Counted from the first letter of the stretch, positions 16,102 to 25,219 are shown. The stretch is DNA of 64,000 bases from Flagellimonas alvinocaridis (GCF_004916895.1 NZ_SNTZ01000001.1:528263-592262), one strand, 5' to 3'. A program made the numbers and translations. The notes: generated from the letters alone by a model not told the origin.

Positions 16102-16563
16102 TCAGTAATACGGTTTAGTTGTTATGGGAACCGCCGTATTGTTCTCTATCTTATAATATTCATAACCATCATAGGTGGTATAGGGAGGGTACGGTAAGCA
16201 CTTGATGTAGACTTCATGGTTATGAAGGTCCCTGTATGCTTGGACAGACTGAAACTTAGGGGGCAAAATGGGTTTTTTATTTCCGTCGGAGATTCCCAGT
16301 CCGTAAAAATCATCTGTCCGGTCCACTCCGCCACCAAAGCCTATGGCCCAAATATGTTTGGAATACTTATATTTTTTAATGAGATAAAATGTCCCCCCAT
16401 GCTGTTGGTTCAATATGGATAGATTCTCACTGTTTTTTATATGGTCTGTCCCGACCAAGGATAGTCTTGGGTAAGGGTTGCCAAAAAAGTAATACATATA
16501 TCCCCCAATAAAAAGTATGGCCACCACTAGTGTTATCATTGTTGGTCTGTATCGTTTTATCAT
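16102..16563 (-). CDS. Hypothetical membrane-anchored protein
   Basis: 153 residues, unrecognised. One N-terminal helix (TMITLVVAILFIGGYMYYFF) is preceded by Lys/Arg, giving a signal anchor with the rest outside the cytoplasm. The remainder is Tyr/Pro-rich and ends YDGYEYYKIENNTAVPIT, looking like a small beta domain. I start it at ATG 16563; a TTG at 16599 would add 12 charged residues. It converges on arsS with a 35-base gap. Nothing ties it to arsenic chemistry. Confidence 0.6.
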   Translation of the reverse strand: MIKRYRPTMITLVVAILFIGGYMYYFFGNPYPRLSLVGTDHIKNSENLSILNQQHGGTFYLIKKYKYSKHIWAIGFGGGVDRTDDFYGLGISDGNKKPILPPKFQSVQAYRDLHNHEVYIKCLPYPPYTTYDGYEYYKIENNTAVPITTKPYY

Positions 16564-16749
16564 TTCATTTGAAGTCCGTTTCTTGTCCCTTGGTTTCAAA
16601 AACTACAAAATGGTGAATATTTATAAACCCATTATGTGGAACTTGATCAATACCCCTTAGTAATTGACCGATACATTCCATTGATTGACAAATGACTTAT
16701 GTCTTCTCATACCAAGTCTTCTTTTTCATCCCCAAAAACTATCCTCTAA

Positions 16750-16768
16750 ACCGACCCACTAGTCTGGT
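16750..16768. promoter_or_regulatory. Putative TetR operator, distal copy
   Basis: ACCGACCCACTAGTC is identical over 15 bases to the reverse complement of the perfect site at 13704-13721, then reads TGGT instead of GGT. It lies 139 bases upstream of the TetR ATG. Confidence 0.55.
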
Positions 16769-16877
16769 TTCTTTTTTTAGCATCCGGTTTTTCATCGATT
16801 TTTGAACACTTCACCGATTTTTCATACAGCTACATCTTTATTTCTTTGGCAGGGGTGCATTCCAAGGAATCTTTGTA

Positions 16878-16895
16878 ACCGACCAAACAGTCTAA
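16878..16895. promoter_or_regulatory. Putative TetR operator, at the regulator's own start
   Basis: ACCGACCAAACAGTC keeps the ACCGAC-N6-GTC core and ends 12 bases before the TetR ATG, a natural position for autorepression. Confidence 0.5.
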
Positions 16896-16906
16896 ACCCA
16901 AATCTT

Positions 16907-17524
16907 ATGCAAATGACCCTCAAACGTAGAGAGACCATGCACCGCCTGTGTGGCAAAGGCCTTGAAATCTTTAATGAAAAAGGCTATTACAACACTAGTT
17001 TGGATGATATCCTCAATGAACTATCCCTTTCCAAAGGTGCCTTTTATCATCATTTTAAATCCAAGGAAGACTATTTCATCAATATTGTGCAAAACTTGAT
17101 CGTACAGAAGGTATATGCCTTATTGGTAGAACCCTTGAACACCTGCGAAAATCCATTGCCCGCCATTTTGGAGAGTTTGGAAAACGCCTTGGAACCTGGC
17201 AAAAAAAATGAAATGGCCTATGGTTTTATGCTCAATGATTTCTTGACCGAATTCAATAAGCGCAACGAAGAAATAAGCAATCACCTAAAGAGTATCCTGA
17301 GTGTTTGGGAAGTAAATCTGGTATCTGTACTGAAAAGAGGAAAAGTAGATGGCCATATTGCCCGCCATGTAGATTGTGAAGGTGCCGCTACCTATATCAT
17401 TGCCTCTTTCTTGGGCATGCGTTCCCTGATGATGGATTCAACCAACGGACAGCTAAAATATCAATACATACAGCAGTTGAAGCAGTATTTTAACGCCATA
17501 GCAGCGCAACGGGTTGCCGCTTAG
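16907..17524 (+). CDS. TetR/AcrR-family transcriptional regulator
   Basis: 205 residues. The N-terminal helix-turn-helix is clear (GYYNTSLDDILNELSLSKGA followed by FYHHFKSKEDYF). The C-terminal two thirds is an all-helical ligand-binding domain that cannot be assigned a ligand. I start it at ATG 16907 (a second ATG at 16913 is equally possible); a longer TTG reading from 16802 would run through the operator sites and lacks family sequence. Operator-like repeats lie directly in front of it and in front of the patatin gene 3.3 kb away. This suggests autoregulation plus control of the lipase, perhaps in response to a lipid. Its stop overlaps that of the convergent GT9 gene. Confidence 0.92.
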   Translation: MQMTLKRRETMHRLCGKGLEIFNEKGYYNTSLDDILNELSLSKGAFYHHFKSKEDYFINIVQNLIVQKVYALLVEPLNTCENPLPAILESLENALEPGKKNEMAYGFMLNDFLTEFNKRNEEISNHLKSILSVWEVNLVSVLKRGKVDGHIARHVDCEGAATYIIASFLGMRSLMMDSTNGQLKYQYIQQLKQYFNAIAAQRVAA

Positions 17525-18594
17525 GGCTTTAGAATGTTCAAAAGTACATCCACCACTTGCTGGGGCTTTATGCTTTCCATAACGGCATCGTAGCCTTTGG
17601 GCACTTTGTTCCCATAAACCGAAGTAGGTATCAAGGGATATTTTTCCCGGTCTGCCATAAGTGCATTTTCCATGGGTTGGTTGAAGGGGTAAAAACCAGC
17701 ATAAGGATGGGTAACCCCCCAAAGCGTAACAACAGGGATGCCATAGTTGGCTGCTAAGTGAGCATTGCCACTGTCCATGGAGAGCATAACATCTAGATTG
17801 GAAATAAGTTCCAATTCTTCCGACAGATTTAATTTTCCGGCCATGCTATATACATTGGAATATGGTTTGGCTAAGTGCTGCATCTTTTCCACTTCTGAGG
17901 CTCCCCCACCAAAAAGCAGAATTTTATACTCATTGGTATTGTTAAGTATGTCAACCACTTTCTGGGTTAAATGTAGCGGATACATTTTTCCTTCGTGGGC
18001 AGCAAATGGGGCTATCCCTACCCATTTCTTGGTGTCTTGTTCCACCAACTCCAGAACCTTTTTGGAAAGTGGCAAACGTTTCAAAGGTTTAACCGTTGGC
18101 ATTTCAACGGGATAACCCAGCTGTTCAAAAACATCCCGATAACGTTGATGTGTAGTTTTTAGAGGTTCAAAAACTTTGTTTTTAACGCGAGTGAGTGCTT
18201 TCTTATCTGCCCGCCCCTTATTGATCTGCGCAAAGGGAATCTTTTCCAGGGCGAAATACTTTTTCAGTACCCTGCTTCGAAGTACGTTGTGCAAATCGGC
18301 CACTGCATCAAACTTAAAAGGTTTCAGTTCTTGGTAGAGTCGCCATAGGCCCATAAGGCCTTTATGTCGTTTTTTAACATCAGCCTCATACACTTGCACA
18401 CGCTCCAGTCCTGAAAAAATTGGTATAAACGACTTTTTGGTAAGTATGGTAAGCTCTACCTCGGCATATTCTCTAATTATGGCACTGAGTATGGGCACGG
18501 TCATTGCAACATCGCCCATAGCAGATAAGCGGATGACGAGTATGTGGGCCGGTTTACCCTTTTTGTCCACGGAGTACCGGATTGAGTTCCTCAT
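17521..18594 (-). CDS. Glycosyltransferase family 9 (heptosyltransferase-like)
   Basis: 357 residues of the WaaC/WaaF-type GT9 family, GT-B fold. The N-terminal domain starts ILVIRLSAMGDVAMTVPILS, and the C-terminal donor-binding domain includes SMDSGNAHLAANYGIPVVTL and LWGVTHPYAGFYPF. Such enzymes add heptose or a related sugar to LPS core at the inner membrane, and the exact donor cannot be told. It overlaps the DUF4254 gene by 41 bases, so the two are translationally coupled, and it ends in a 4-base overlap with the convergent TetR gene. ATG start. Confidence 0.92.
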   Translation of the reverse strand: MRNSIRYSVDKKGKPAHILVIRLSAMGDVAMTVPILSAIIREYAEVELTILTKKSFIPIFSGLERVQVYEADVKKRHKGLMGLWRLYQELKPFKFDAVADLHNVLRSRVLKKYFALEKIPFAQINKGRADKKALTRVKNKVFEPLKTTHQRYRDVFEQLGYPVEMPTVKPLKRLPLSKKVLELVEQDTKKWVGIAPFAAHEGKMYPLHLTQKVVDILNNTNEYKILLFGGGASEVEKMQHLAKPYSNVYSMAGKLNLSEELELISNLDVMLSMDSGNAHLAANYGIPVVTLWGVTHPYAGFYPFNQPMENALMADREKYPLIPTSVYGNKVPKGYDAVMESIKPQQVVDVLLNILKP

Positions 18595-19159
18595 CGTTGT
18601 ACATTTTCATCTGTTTGTAGACTTTCATGTACTTGTTTCCTGCCTCAATGTCGTTCAATAATTGATCTATGGCAGTAGATAGGTCTTTTCTTTGCTCTAG
18701 TAGTATGGCAAGCTTTTCGCTGCACTTTTTAATGTGTTCCAGAGATGCATCGGTTCGGTTTGCCTCTTCTCGCATGTGATAGATCTTGAGAGCCAAAATA
18801 GAAAGGCGATCTAAGGCCCATGCAGGGCTTTCTGTATTGATAGTGGCATTATCCTTTACCTGAACCGATTGGTATTTATTTAAAAAATAACTGTCGATGT
18901 ACTCCACCAAATCAGTGCGGTCCTGATTACTGGCATCTATCTTACGCTTAAGATCCAAAGCGGCCACCGGGTCAATGCCCGGATCCCTGATAATATCTTC
19001 ATAATGCCATTGGACCGTATCTATCCAGTTTTTTCGATAGAGCAAATGCTCCACTTTATCCTTTGGATAAGGGTTCGTAAACTCTTGGTATACATAGTCC
19101 TTGACATGGTATGTATCTATACTTTCCTGAAAAATGGCAAAGGCAAAATCACTGAACAT
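18554..19159 (-). CDS. DUF4254 protein
   Basis: 201 residues, all helical and charged, matching the DUF4254 family (HWDTVQWHYEDIIRDP-like segment, DLVEYIDSYFLNKYQ, SPAWALDRLSILALKIYHM). The function is unknown. The gene is repeatedly found next to GT9 heptosyltransferase genes in Bacteroidota, and here it overlaps one by 41 bases, so a role in LPS core assembly is a fair guess. I start it at ATG 19159 (MFSDFAFAIF); an upstream reading to 19201 lacks conserved sequence and would overlap the next gene. No signal or membrane segment. Confidence 0.82.
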   Translation of the reverse strand: MFSDFAFAIFQESIDTYHVKDYVYQEFTNPYPKDKVEHLLYRKNWIDTVQWHYEDIIRDPGIDPVAALDLKRKIDASNQDRTDLVEYIDSYFLNKYQSVQVKDNATINTESPAWALDRLSILALKIYHMREEANRTDASLEHIKKCSEKLAILLEQRKDLSTAIDQLLNDIEAGNKYMKVYKQMKMYNDEELNPVLRGQKG

Positions 19160-19194
19160 GGTCCAACTGGGTTTTGCGCAAAGATATTGCTTTA

Positions 19195-20127
19195 TTACCA
19201 ATTAAGCTGAAAAGCAAAAAGCATCAGTGAAACTGCTATGCAAAGTACAAAGGCCATTTCCTTTAACTTGGGTTTCTTGATCATCTCCATATAATTGGCC
19301 AAGAAAATTGATGCCGGGAAAAAAGTGAACAGTAAGGGAAACAATTCTCCTGGTGCAAAAACACCGATCAGTAGTCCAAGTATGAGGGTCAAAAAAACTA
19401 TCCTTAGACTCAATAGTTTACCCCCTCCTACTTTTCTCATTCTAAGAAATACAATGAACGTGGCCAAAAGAATCAGTATAATGTACAGGAACACTTTTAG
19501 GTTGATTCCCTTTTGTAATGAGAACTTGGTCAAGGGTTCAATTGAAAACCGATAATGTTCTTCCAAAAAACCCATGGACCCAGATATTCTAAGTGCTGTA
19601 AACACTAGTATGAATACCGTTGCCAGAGCCAAAAAAGGAACCAGCCAATTTTTAAATGCCTTTCGGTCATATAGGTTGATGACCAAAAACACCAATGGTA
19701 AAAATGCCAAGGCCCAATCATAAAACAAACTTGCAATACCGATTAAAAGGGATGCGTCAAAAATTTTATGCTTTACATTTTTTATGGATTTTATGGCCAA
19801 AAGCCTCCAAATGGCCAAAAGCAGAAAAAAATTGGCGAAAATGATATTCCTGTCAGCAAAAGTCTCCGCAAACCCTATCAAAAGCAGCACAAAAAACAAT
19901 ATGGCGTAGGAGTTAAAATCCGTGATCTTTTCGGAGCGGACAATCTGATTGATTGTAAAAACCATTAACAGTAACGTGGCAAAGGTCAGTAAATTAAGGA
20001 AGATGCTGTTGCCCATTTCGCTTACACCCAGGCCTAAAAACCTATCGGCAAAATAAAAAAAGAACAAAAAGATGGACAGGACAATATAGTTTATGGGTTT
20101 TGTTTTACCGAAAAAGCTTGAAATCAT
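19195..20127 (-). CDS. Polytopic membrane protein (DUF6427-like)
   Basis: 310 residues with about nine or ten membrane helices and short loops, starting MISSFFGKTKPINYIVLSIF. It resembles the flavobacterial DUF6427 family (name from memory), with no assigned function. It lies 35 bases upstream of DUF4254 and the GT9 gene on the same strand, so the three may form one unit involved in envelope glycan work. It is divergent from the DUF6341 gene across only 39 bases, which must carry both promoters. Confidence 0.72.
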   Translation of the reverse strand: MISSFFGKTKPINYIVLSIFLFFFYFADRFLGLGVSEMGNSIFLNLLTFATLLLMVFTINQIVRSEKITDFNSYAILFFVLLLIGFAETFADRNIIFANFFLLLAIWRLLAIKSIKNVKHKIFDASLLIGIASLFYDWALAFLPLVFLVINLYDRKAFKNWLVPFLALATVFILVFTALRISGSMGFLEEHYRFSIEPLTKFSLQKGINLKVFLYIILILLATFIVFLRMRKVGGGKLLSLRIVFLTLILGLLIGVFAPGELFPLLFTFFPASIFLANYMEMIKKPKLKEMAFVLCIAVSLMLFAFQLNW

Positions 20128-20147
20128 CCTATCTTTTGCTACTTTTG
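20117..20147 (+). promoter_or_regulatory. Bacteroidota-type promoter for the DUF6341 gene
   Basis: TTG at 20118-20120, a 19-base spacer, then TACTTTTG at 20140-20147 match the TTG-N19-TAnnTTTG housekeeping promoter of the phylum. Transcription would start about 13 bases before the ATG at 20167. Its left end overlaps the 5' end of the divergent gene. Confidence 0.6.
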
Positions 20148-20166
20148 CAAAGTAAATATAACCAAG

Positions 20167-20388
20167 ATGAGCAAGTTTTTTTACGGTATAGAAGACTTAT
20201 TTGTAAACCACCTTTTTGCCCCATACGATTTCTTTCGATTTACACACAGTTGGTGGGGTGCCAACACGATTAACTGGATGTTCTCCATTATCGGTTTTAT
20301 CGCCATGGTGTATTGGATGAAGCAGTTGAAAATCTTCAACGATAATAATGAGGAAGACAAGAGCATAAGCTCTCACTCTTACTTATAG
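20167..20388 (+). CDS. Small single-helix protein (DUF6341-like)
   Basis: 73 residues. An aromatic N-terminus (FFYGIEDLFVNHLFAPYDFF) precedes one membrane helix (NTINWMFSIIGFIAMVYWM) and an acidic tail ending SSHSYL. It matches a small family confined, as far as I know, to Flavobacteriia (DUF6341 from memory). Members are sometimes mislabelled uracil phosphoribosyltransferase, although no such domain fits in 73 residues. The ATG start is preceded by a good promoter. Its last six bases overlap the end of the convergent purD gene. Confidence 0.8.
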   Translation: MSKFFYGIEDLFVNHLFAPYDFFRFTHSWWGANTINWMFSIIGFIAMVYWMKQLKIFNDNNEEDKSISSHSYL

Positions 20389-21654
20389 ATCAAACCCTAG
20401 GTCTTTTCTGTAGTACATCCCATCAAAATGGAGTTTTTCCATATTTTGATAGGATTGCTGTAACGCTTCCCTAAAGTCTTTTCCAAAGGAAGTGATAGCG
20501 ATTACACGCCCGCCATTGGTAACTACTTTTCCATTGGATACTTTGGTTCCCGCATGGAATACAATGGAATCTACAACATCTTCAGTTCCTGTGATTTCCT
20601 TACCCTTTTCATAGGCTTCGGGATACCCTCCTGAAACAGCCATGACCGTTGTTGCTGTCCTTTCATCAATCTGTAGATCAATCTGGTCCAACGTTCCATT
20701 GGCCATAGCCGAAAGTACTTCCACCAAATCACTTTTAAGACGAGGTATAACGACTTCGGTTTCTGGATCACCCATCCTCACATTATACTCGATAACCTTG
20801 GGCTCGTTGCCCACCTTGATCAATCCGATAAAAATGAATCCAACATAAGGCAAATTGTCCTTTTTAAGACCCTCTACGGTAGGTTTCACAATTTGACGCT
20901 CTATCTTCTCCATGAACACGGAATCTGCAAATGGAACGGGCGAAATTGCGCCCATGCCACCTGTATTCAGTCCTGTATCGCCCTCTCCAATCCGTTTGTA
21001 ATCTTTGGCCGTTGGAAGAATCTTGTAGTTGTTACCATCAGTAAGTACAAAACAGCTTAACTCTATCCCATCCAAAAACTCTTCGATTACAACAGTGGCG
21101 CTGGCATTCCCAAATTTGGAATCGACCAACATGGATTTTAGCTCATCCTTGGCTTCTTGTAAATCTTTGAGAATCAAAACTCCTTTTCCTGCTGCCAGCC
21201 CATCGGCTTTTAGTACATAAGGTGGATTTAAGGTTTCCAAAAAGGCATAGCCTTTTTCCAAAGTATTCCCTGTAAAACTTTGATAGGCTGCCGTTGGAAT
21301 ATTGTGCCTCATCATAAATTCTTTGGCAAATTCCTTGCTTCCTTCCAAAGCAGCGGCGGCCTTTTGAGGTCCTAATACTGGTGTATCCTTTAACGAGGAA
21401 TCATTTAGGAAAAAATCATGAACGCCATTCACCAATGGGTCTTCGGGACCTACCACAACCAAATCGATGTTTTCTTTCAACACCAATTGTTTAATGGCTT
21501 CAAAATCATTTACACCTACCTCAACATTTGTGGCAATCTGGGACGTGCCGGCGTTACCAGGAGCAACAAACAACTTTGTGGATTTAGGGCTTTGAGAAAT
21601 TTTAAGGGCGATGGCATGCTCTCTTCCACCAGAACCCAGGACCAAAATGTTCAT
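20383..21654 (-). CDS. purD: Phosphoribosylamine--glycine ligase
   Basis: 423 residues. This ATP-grasp enzyme makes GAR from phosphoribosylamine, glycine and ATP, the second step of purine synthesis. It shows the N-terminal MNILVLGSGGREHAIALKI, the ATP-grasp core VLKADGLAAGKGVLIL, TGGMGAISP and the metal-binding YNVRMGDPETEVV. Length is normal. I start it at ATG 21654; a longer reading adds ten non-family residues. It stands alone rather than in a pur operon, which is common in this phylum. Confidence 0.98.
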   Translation of the reverse strand: MNILVLGSGGREHAIALKISQSPKSTKLFVAPGNAGTSQIATNVEVGVNDFEAIKQLVLKENIDLVVVGPEDPLVNGVHDFFLNDSSLKDTPVLGPQKAAAALEGSKEFAKEFMMRHNIPTAAYQSFTGNTLEKGYAFLETLNPPYVLKADGLAAGKGVLILKDLQEAKDELKSMLVDSKFGNASATVVIEEFLDGIELSCFVLTDGNNYKILPTAKDYKRIGEGDTGLNTGGMGAISPVPFADSVFMEKIERQIVKPTVEGLKKDNLPYVGFIFIGLIKVGNEPKVIEYNVRMGDPETEVVIPRLKSDLVEVLSAMANGTLDQIDLQIDERTATTVMAVSGGYPEAYEKGKEITGTEDVVDSIVFHAGTKVSNGKVVTNGGRVIAITSFGKDFREALQQSYQNMEKLHFDGMYYRKDLGFDL

Positions 21655-21789
21655 GAAAATAAAGTTTTGGCAAAAATAACCCAATTCAAATTTAATTTTG
21701 GTGTAATGTGATTTTTTCAGGGTAATTTGGAATCCTCACCTAGGCCACTTTGTTCAAATCCTCACTAATTCTAATAAAACCTCTTATTT

Positions 21790-21870
21790 GTTATTTCGAG
21801 CGTATGCGAGAAATCTACAATAAGTCAGATTTCTCAATCGTCGCTTCGCTCCTCATTTCGAAATAACATT
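21790..21870. repeat. Imperfect palindromic intergenic element
   Basis: GTTATTTCGA (21791-21800) at the left is mirrored by TTTCGAAATAAC at the right, and an inner AGAAATCT/AGATTTCT pair is nested inside. The GTTATTTCGAGCG...GAGAAATC type of sequence is a dispersed element I associate with flavobacterial intergenic regions. Here it fills the gap between purD and the polysaccharide locus. Confidence 0.55.
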
Positions 21871-21881
21871 TGACGAATGAT

Positions 21882-22853
21882 TTATGGTAAAAACTCCCTG
21901 TGGGACTCCCACAGTTGATCGTGTGGAAGTGATTTAAAATATTCATAGACCTTTTTGAGGCCAACGGAGCGATGCACTTTGGGTTCCCAATTTAGGATTT
22001 CCTTTGCTCGGGATATATCGGGCTGTCGCTGCAAGGGATCATCTTGTGGCAGGGGCTTAAAGACAATTTTCTGATCAGTTCCTGTCAGTTTTATAATCTC
22101 TTCCGCAAATTCCAGAATGGTGGTTTCGTCCGGGTTTCCAATATTGATGGGCTCCACATAATCGCTCATCAAAAGTCGATAAATGCCTTCAATCTGATCA
22201 TCGATATAGGTAAATGACCGGGTTTGTGAGCCATCTCCAAAAACCGTTAAATCTTCTCCCCGTAATGCTTGGCCCATAAATGCAGGTACCACTCGCCCAT
22301 CATTCAATCGCATGCGGGAACCGTACGTATTAAAAATCCGGACAATGCGGGTGTCCAATCCATGATGCCTGTGGTAGGCCATGGTTATGGATTCCATAAA
22401 GCGTTTGGCCTCATCATAAACTCCTCGTGGACCAATGGGACTTACATTCCCATAATAATCTTCATTTTGTGGATGTACCAGCGGGTCTCCATATACTTCT
22501 GAAGTAGAGGCTACCAGAATACGTGCCTTATGATCTCTTGCCAAACCTAAAAGGTTCAAGGTGCCCAATGATCCCACTTTCAAGGTTTCAATCGGAATTT
22601 TTAAATAGTCAATGGGGCTGGCAGGAGATGCAAAATGTAGGATATAGTCCATTCGTCCAGGAACGTGGACAAACTTGGAAACATCATGATGAAAGAACTC
22701 AAACCGTTTTAAATGGAATAAATGTTCAATGTTCTTTAAATCTCCTGTGATAAGGTTGTCCATGCCAATGACATGGTGGCCTTCGGCAATGAACCTATCA
22801 CAAAGGTGTGAGCCAAGGAATCCGGCAGCGCCTGTTATGAGTGTTTTTTTCAA
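21882..22853 (-). CDS. UDP-glucuronate decarboxylase (UDP-xylose synthase)
   Basis: 323-residue extended SDR enzyme that converts UDP-glucuronate to UDP-xylose with bound NAD+. It shows the Rossmann motif [19 protein letters not shown] with catalytic Ser/Glu near 118-119, the UXS-specific [16 protein letters not shown] with Tyr146 and Lys150, and [19 protein letters not shown]. The start is TTG 22853, overlapping the stop of the WecA-like gene (TTGA). No UDP-glucose dehydrogenase is in the window, so the precursor must come from elsewhere. It is the last gene of the long polysaccharide block. Confidence 0.9.
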   Translation of the reverse strand: MKKTLITGAAGFLGSHLCDRFIAEGHHVIGMDNLITGDLKNIEHLFHLKRFEFFHHDVSKFVHVPGRMDYILHFASPASPIDYLKIPIETLKVGSLGTLNLLGLARDHKARILVASTSEVYGDPLVHPQNEDYYGNVSPIGPRGVYDEAKRFMESITMAYHRHHGLDTRIVRIFNTYGSRMRLNDGRVVPAFMGQALRGEDLTVFGDGSQTRSFTYIDDQIEGIYRLLMSDYVEPINIGNPDETTILEFAEEIIKLTGTDQKIVFKPLPQDDPLQRQPDISRAKEILNWEPKVHRSVGLKKVYEYFKSLPHDQLWESHREFLP

Positions 22854-24001
22854 CTTTTCTTTTCTTTCTTTTTAGGGGTCGATTCCTTTTTTCCTTTTAA
22901 AGCATCAATCTTACGTCGTAACAATATTTTCTGTTTCAAGGTTGTAAAGTTGTAATTGTACTTGAAGAAAATATAGGCCAACAATATGACCACACTTACT
23001 AGCATGATCACCATTCCCAAATTTTTTGCCTTACTTCCCAAAATAATGAACAAAACAACGAACAGTATATTAAAACACCCTATAATAAAGCTTGCCTGTT
23101 TATGGGACAAGCCCCAAAAATCTATGAGAACATGATGTACATGGTTTCTGTCTGGTGAAAATGGTCCTTTTTTGTTTGCTATTCGAATAGTGAAAACACG
23201 GGCCGTATCAAAAAGAGGAACTATTAGGATGCTTATGGCAATGAGCGGTGCATTTTCCAACAAAAAAGGAAGCTCTCCATAAGAAGTGGGTTCCAGGGCC
23301 AAAAACTTTAGTGTTAGTATACTAATTATAAATCCCACAATGAGAGAACCTGTATCTCCCATGAATATCTTTTTGCTGGATGACACATTGAAACCAAAAA
23401 ATGCCATGAGGCAGGCGTTCATAATGATGGCTATCAGGGCAAAAAAGTATTCGTGGGATAGATAAAAAATAGTTGTATAAATTATCATGATCACTATTCC
23501 CACAATGGAGGCCAATCCATCTATCCCATCAATCAAGTTGTAGGAGTTGATAATAGTGAGCATCAGGAATCCCGCAATAATCAAATATAGGTAATAGGGA
23601 ATTTCATAAATGTTTAAAAAGCCATTAAGAGATTCAATGGTAAAACTTTCATTAAGAAGCACAAAAGTTATCGCCAGAACCTGAGCTATAAGCTTTGATC
23701 CCGGGGAGAGTACTACCAGGTCGTCCTTTAATCCTACAACAAACAATATGGTTAGGCCCGGAATTATATATATGTCCTCCTGAAATGTATGCCAACTTTT
23801 AATGAAAAAAAAGGCGACAATCAAAGTAAAGAAAAAAGACACCCCTCCCAAGGTAGGTGTTTTTTTGTTGTGCGAACTTCTTTTGTTCGGGTCGTCCATA
23901 AGTCTTTTATACTCAACAACACCTATTATCTTGGGAATTGTGAGATACACCAACAGGAATGATCCCATGAACAACAAAATGGCCGTTTCTAAAAAATTCA
24001 T
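22850..24001 (-). CDS. WecA/MraY-family undecaprenyl-phosphate sugar-1-phosphate transferase
   Basis: 383 residues with about ten membrane helices. It keeps the family motifs: [10 protein letters not shown] (Mg2+-binding DD), [25 protein letters not shown] and the C-terminal [11 protein letters not shown]. Enzymes of this type start repeat-unit synthesis by loading a HexNAc-1-phosphate onto undecaprenyl phosphate at the cytoplasmic face. MraY itself is expected in the dcw cluster, so this copy is the initiating transferase of the surveyed polysaccharide. The tail is very lysine-rich ([14 protein letters not shown]). Confidence 0.92.
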   Translation of the reverse strand: MNFLETAILLFMGSFLLVYLTIPKIIGVVEYKRLMDDPNKRSSHNKKTPTLGGVSFFFTLIVAFFFIKSWHTFQEDIYIIPGLTILFVVGLKDDLVVLSPGSKLIAQVLAITFVLLNESFTIESLNGFLNIYEIPYYLYLIIAGFLMLTIINSYNLIDGIDGLASIVGIVIMIIYTTIFYLSHEYFFALIAIIMNACLMAFFGFNVSSSKKIFMGDTGSLIVGFIISILTLKFLALEPTSYGELPFLLENAPLIAISILIVPLFDTARVFTIRIANKKGPFSPDRNHVHHVLIDFWGLSHKQASFIIGCFNILFVVLFIILGSKAKNLGMVIMLVSVVILLAYIFFKYNYNFTTLKQKILLRRKIDALKGKKESTPKKKEKKS

Positions 24002-24025
24002 CTTGGCAAATGTAGAAAACTTACG

Positions 24026-25219
24026 CTATTCACTTAAAAATAATAGCATTTGGTTTGCAAGATTCTTTCTTTTAAAGTTGGATACAAAAGAGTCAAAGGG
24101 GTATTCACTTTCTTTTTTGGATACGATTTGATCAACTTTTTCAATAAAATCGTTGCTGTTTTCAGGCTCAAAACAAACCCCTATCCCATAGGTTTCCACC
24201 AAATCTTTGGATTCACCTTCCACGCCTAACAATATAGGCTTATGCATGGCTGCCAACTCAAAGATTTTAGATGGTATGACCGATTTGAACGTATCCGATT
24301 TTTTTAAGTTTACAAGCCCAGCATCCAAGATGGAAATATATTTGCTCACTTGGTTTTTTGGAACAGAGTCTAACATGGTTACATTTTGCAAGTTTAACCC
24401 CTCTTTTAACTTTATTAGATTTTCTTTTTCGGCACCAGCACCCAAAAAAAGGAAATGAATTTGGTCATCTTTAATTTCTTTGGCTGTTTTCAGAATAAAA
24501 TCCAACTTGTGTGCCATCCCGTGGGTTCCAATATATCCGATGACAAACTTCTTTTGCAACCCTAACTCTTTCAGCAATCCCGTATCCTTTGCTATAGGCC
24601 GAAACAAGGATGTATCTATCCCGTTCTTAAAAACCCCTATTTTGGTTTCAGGAATGGCATGCTCTTTTATAAGTTGCTTTTTGAAGGAATCTGTAACCGT
24701 AACAATTTTATAGGCCGATCTGTACATTCTTTTTTCCAAGTATTCAAAATACCGGATAATCCAATTGCCATCCATTGCCCCAACCGCTTTTATGGATTCG
24801 GGCCATATATCCCTCACTTCCATAACCCATTTTTTTCTTTTAAAAAAGGAAAGCCATCTTCCTGAAATAGCTGTGAAGAATTGTGGAGAGGTAGCCACTA
24901 TAAGATCTGTCTTGATAAAAAGGCCTGCCCAAAAGGACGTAATCATAAAACTAATGAAATCAAGGGTCCTCTTAAAAAACCCTTCATTTGCGGCAATGTA
25001 TGTCCAAACACGGATTACACGTATTCCGTCTATATATTCTTCCTGTTTCCATCGGTTTTTATATCCCTCAAAAACCTTTCCCTTGGGAAAGTTTGGCACC
25101 CCCGTTATTACAGTAACTTGTGCCCCCTGTTCTACCCATTCTTTGCAATGTGCATACGTACGTGAGGCCGGTGCATTGAACTCCGGTGCAAAATTATCCG
25201 TTAAGAAAAGTATTCTCAT
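24026..25219 (-). CDS. Glycosyltransferase family 4 (WbuB-like)
   Basis: 397-residue GT-B enzyme. The N-terminal domain (FLTDNFAPEFNAPASRTYAH, GVPNFPKGKVFEGY) is typical of the WbuB/WcaI-type GT4 group, often the second sugar transferase after a WecA-type initiator. The C-terminal domain has the donor-binding EX7E-like region around PSKIFELAAMHKPILLGVEG. It overlaps the heparinase-like gene upstream by 4 bases and lies 24 bases before the WecA-like gene, consistent with acting on its product. The donor cannot be read; ManNAcA or an N-acetylated sugar is plausible. Confidence 0.9.
   Translation of the reverse strand: MRILFLTDNFAPEFNAPASRTYAHCKEWVEQGAQVTVITGVPNFPKGKVFEGYKNRWKQEEYIDGIRVIRVWTYIAANEGFFKRTLDFISFMITSFWAGLFIKTDLIVATSPQFFTAISGRWLSFFKRKKWVMEVRDIWPESIKAVGAMDGNWIIRYFEYLEKRMYRSAYKIVTVTDSFKKQLIKEHAIPETKIGVFKNGIDTSLFRPIAKDTGLLKELGLQKKFVIGYIGTHGMAHKLDFILKTAKEIKDDQIHFLFLGAGAEKENLIKLKEGLNLQNVTMLDSVPKNQVSKYISILDAGLVNLKKSDTFKSVIPSKIFELAAMHKPILLGVEGESKDLVETYGIGVCFEPENSNDFIEKVDQIVSKKESEYPFDSFVSNFKRKNLANQMLLFLSE

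Larger units (their letters stand above)
16564..16906. other. Intergenic region holding two operator-like sites
   Basis: About 340 bases without a gene, between the divergent hypothetical gene and the TetR gene. It contains two ACCGAC-N6-GTC elements (16750 and 16878), annotated separately. No RNA gene or clear -33/-7 pair could be identified. Confidence 0.5.

Noticed and set aside
16802-16906. TTG-initiated 35-residue extension of the TetR protein
   Set aside because: It would be translated through an operator-like site and has no family similarity; ATG 16907 starts right before the HTH domain.
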